Source: Lacinutrix sp.
GTDB taxonomy: Bacteria > Bacteroidota > Bacteroidia > Flavobacteriales > Flavobacteriaceae
NCBI RefSeq assembly: GCF_029238095.1
Contig: NZ_JAQWGS010000022.1
Coordinates: 1 to 64,000, forward strand
Direction of reading: 5' to 3'
DNA: 64,000 nt
Shown here: positions 62,307 through 64,000 of the stretch, one piece after another
Layout of the letters: every line of letters begins with the position of its first letter
Position numbering within the stretch: the first letter of the stretch is position 1
Program-made: the position numbers and the translations under genes
Notes under the pieces: model-generated
Database searches by the model: none
Seen by the model: the letters and a program-made list of their open reading frames with translations, nothing else
What the model was told of the DNA's origin: nothing

Positions 62307-64000
62307 TTAAGATTTGCCTTTAAAAACATTTTTTAAATCGTTATAATCTATAAAGTATACCATTCTAAGGGAAAAGGTGTTACCATTTGGTTCATCGAAT
62401 AAATTATTTAAACTGTCACCAAAGTTTTCTGAACCATTATTATTAAAATTAAAAATACGATTACGATACTGAGCCGTTAAAAAACTTCCTGGAGCAAATT
62501 GCCAAGAGTAGGTTAGGTTTAAATTCCATGTGCTAAAGTTAACATCTGGATCGCTTATATCTTCTTTTGTATAGTTATTATCTCTATGTAATCTGCCATT
62601 GTCACCAAGTTTGTAAATATTATCTTCATATTGTACTGCACTCCAATAGTTTCTAAAGCTCAAGGTTAAACTATTCAAGGCATTAAAATTATAACTTCCA
62701 GAAATACTGTTTTCTATAGTTAATTGGTCGCCTTGACCATAAATTATGTCGTCACCAATAAAATTTATCCAACGACGTTCGCGTAATTCTTGATCCCATT
62801 CAAAAGAATAAACAATTATAAAATTCTCATTAAACTTAATTCTTGGTTCGATACCAAAAAAGAAACTTTGGTAGGTTCTTCCTTCTTCAAAAAGTGTTTC
62901 GTAGCCTACATCAGCATCTATGGCATAGGTTTTATTGTAGTTAGTAGAAATCCATGCACCTGTATTTAACCAATCTTCGGTAATAAAATAACGACCATCG
63001 ACTCGTGGATCGAAATAATCGAACTGCTTACCTGGTTGTACATTAAAGTTACCACCATAAGCCATTAAACTCTTTTTGCCTACAGCAAACACACGACCTC
63101 CAAAATTAAAACCTGTAAAAGTTCCTGGTCTGTAAAGACTGTTATAGTTAGCCCAAGTATTGATACGGAAATTGTTTAAGTTCTCGGTTGGTTCGAATAT
63201 TTGATAGGAAAAGTCTGTAGAGAAATTACTGTAATTGTTTCTAAACAAGATTCCCATATCATTAATATCGTAATCTTTATCTGCAAGATTATGACTTAGA
63301 CTCCATCTATATTGGCCGCTATTTTTTCCAAAGCCAAGACTCGTACTTATACCTGTTTGTGTACCATCTGCTAGGTTTAAATTACTCATTTTAACTTCTG
63401 CAATTGCACCATATGTGTTTTTCTTGTTCTTTAAATCGAATAGTAAACCAGTAACATTGGCATCTCGTGCTCCAGAACTATTTTTAACACCATCTGTAGA
63501 GTAAATTCCAGAACCATTACGTGTTACGTTTGTATTGATTAAGGTTACAGACGAGTTTTTATTAAACTGTTGGTCTACAACCATAATGTTATAATTTGTT
63601 AAAGGCTCTATAGTCTCGCTACGTTTTTCTCCTGTTTGCGTATTTGTAATATCTACATCTGTTTTTTCTGTAATAGCATTAAAAAAGCCAATACCTAAAC
63701 CGTCTTTTGTTCTGCCAGACACTTTAACAGCGTTTAGCAATGCTGTTTTTTGTGGGAAATCGCCATCTACAACTTCGTTTGTGCCTAAAAGTGGATTACC
63801 AATTGGTGCACTACCAATACGCCTTGAAAAGAATAAACCGCCTTTTCTAAACAAATCGACACCTTCTGTAAAAAATTGTCTTTGTTCAGAAAATGCTTGT
63901 TCAAATGGACCTAGGTTCAACTGTACATCGTCAAAACCGACTTGGCTAAAATCTGGAATAAGCGTAGCATCAAGTGTAAAGTTTTCTGTTAAACCATATT
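62307..64000 (-). CDS. DUF5916 domain-containing outer-membrane protein (N-terminus beyond window)
   Basis: The frame is open to the window edge, so the 5' end is missing; about 564 residues are present. The apparent Met at 63920 is a TTG codon inside the gene: the upstream sequence continues as TLDATLIPDFSQVGFDDVQL, and FSEQRQFFTEGVDLF follows, the hallmark of DUF5916. The remainder alternates polar and aromatic strands (FRINTWANYNSLYRPG, WSLSHNLADKDYDINDMG, FFGIEPRIKFNENFIIVYSF-type), typical of an outer-membrane beta-barrel. DUF5916 proteins usually have an N-terminal carbohydrate-binding-9-like domain. The C-terminus ends in FKGKS. Transport or surface function is unknown. Confidence 0.87.
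   Translation of the reverse strand, partial: YGLTENFTLDATLIPDFSQVGFDDVQLNLGPFEQAFSEQRQFFTEGVDLFRKGGLFFSRRIGSAPIGNPLLGTNEVVDGDFPQKTALLNAVKVSGRTKDGLGIGFFNAITEKTDVDITNTQTGEKRSETIEPLTNYNIMVVDQQFNKNSSVTLINTNVTRNGSGIYSTDGVKNSSGARDANVTGLLFDLKNKKNTYGAIAEVKMSNLNLADGTQTGISTSLGFGKNSGQYRWSLSHNLADKDYDINDMGILFRNNYSNFSTDFSYQIFEPTENLNNFRINTWANYNSLYRPGTFTGFNFGGRVFAVGKKSLMAYGGNFNVQPGKQFDYFDPRVDGRYFITEDWLNTGAWISTNYNKTYAIDADVGYETLFEEGRTYQSFFFGIEPRIKFNENFIIVYSFEWDQELRERRWINFIGDDIIYGQGDQLTIENSISGSYNFNALNSLTLSFRNYWSAVQYEDNIYKLGDNGRLHRDNNYTKEDISDPDVNFSTWNLNLTYSWQFAPGSFLTAQYRNRIFNFNNNGSENFGDSLNNLFDEPNGNTFSLRMVYFIDYNDLKNVFKGKS

Noticed and set aside
63920-63920. A start codon for the DUF5916 gene
   Set aside because: The codon is an internal TTG, and the reading frame and family similarity continue to the window edge.
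1-64000. CRISPR arrays, tRNA or rRNA genes, integrase or transposase genes, toxin-antitoxin or restriction systems
   Set aside because: Reading both strands I found no regularly spaced direct repeats, cloverleaf-like sequences or recombinase motifs; small RNAs without strong structure could still be missed.

Overview
The window is chromosomal DNA of a marine-type member of the family Flavobacteriaceae (phylum Bacteroidota). The evidence is the low GC content, type IX secretion (T9SS) type B sorting tails, families largely typical of this phylum (DUF5606, OstA-like, DUF349, DUF5916, TIGR02757, pRiA4b ORF-3-like), and about nineteen copies of the Bacteroidota -7 promoter box TAnnTTTG just upstream of genes. 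Shine-Dalgarno sequences are not evident. The genus cannot be fixed from this sequence alone. I see no rRNA, tRNA, CRISPR array, transposase or phage gene.

Layout. 1-8970: three tandem minus-strand genes for very large secreted repeat proteins; two carry a type B sorting tail and the third leaves the window. 9064-15081: an ABC-2 exporter pair, a pRiA4b ORF-3-like protein, and the run threonylcarbamoyl-AMP synthase, CCA-adding enzyme, GNAT acetyltransferase, heme A synthase. 15141-25574: a cell-surface glycan (probably lipooligosaccharide core) island with six GT2/GT4-type glycosyltransferases, a GT9 heptosyltransferase-like enzyme, a polysaccharide deacetylase, a methyltransferase, a WaaP/Kdo-kinase-like protein and one lipoprotein. 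Strands alternate often and three gene pairs overlap tail to tail. 25642-29076: dapD, a repeat-bearing intergenic region, then ruvX, def, DUF5606 and mazG. 29077-29442: a long intergenic region with strong hairpins, possibly a small RNA. 29443-34337: DUF349 protein, aroE and two overlapping DUF368 genes. 34410-34728: a decayed YwqK/MORN-type gene. 34758-43548: TPR protein, aminotransferase, OstA-like protein, purA, fur and spoT. 43644-49617: carboxypeptidase-regulatory-like proteins, DEAD-box helicase, transglutaminase-like protein and an S15/CocE-type peptidase. 49711-53525: small conserved proteins, an MBL-fold hydrolase and an esterase. 53526-57028: an operon with a BatA-like VWA protein, a dihydroorotase-like protein without its metal-binding HxH, and a frameshifted DUF4870 gene. 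57080-64000: a GT2 enzyme with an extra C-terminal domain, an M61 peptidase, TIGR02757, a second frameshifted gene, LolD and a partial DUF5916 outer-membrane protein.

Themes. Much of the window concerns the envelope: T9SS surface adhesins, glycan assembly, undecaprenyl-phosphate recycling (DUF368), LPS transport (OstA-like), lipoprotein release (LolD) and secreted peptidases. Three genes are visibly broken and can be reconstructed by hand: a YwqK-like gene with one nonsense codon and two frameshifts, a DUF4870 gene with one frameshift, and a lipocalin/TIGR03067-like gene with one frameshift.

I do not find a clear new defence or mobile system. The strongest leads are the metal-site-less dihydroorotase in the BatA operon, the structured intergenic region after mazG, the palindrome plus dispersed-repeat block upstream of dapD, and the tandem T9SS paralogues that differ by whole repeat modules. 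Several starts were moved downstream of the longest possible ORF where a -7 box lies inside the extended reading frame or the family's N-terminus begins later.
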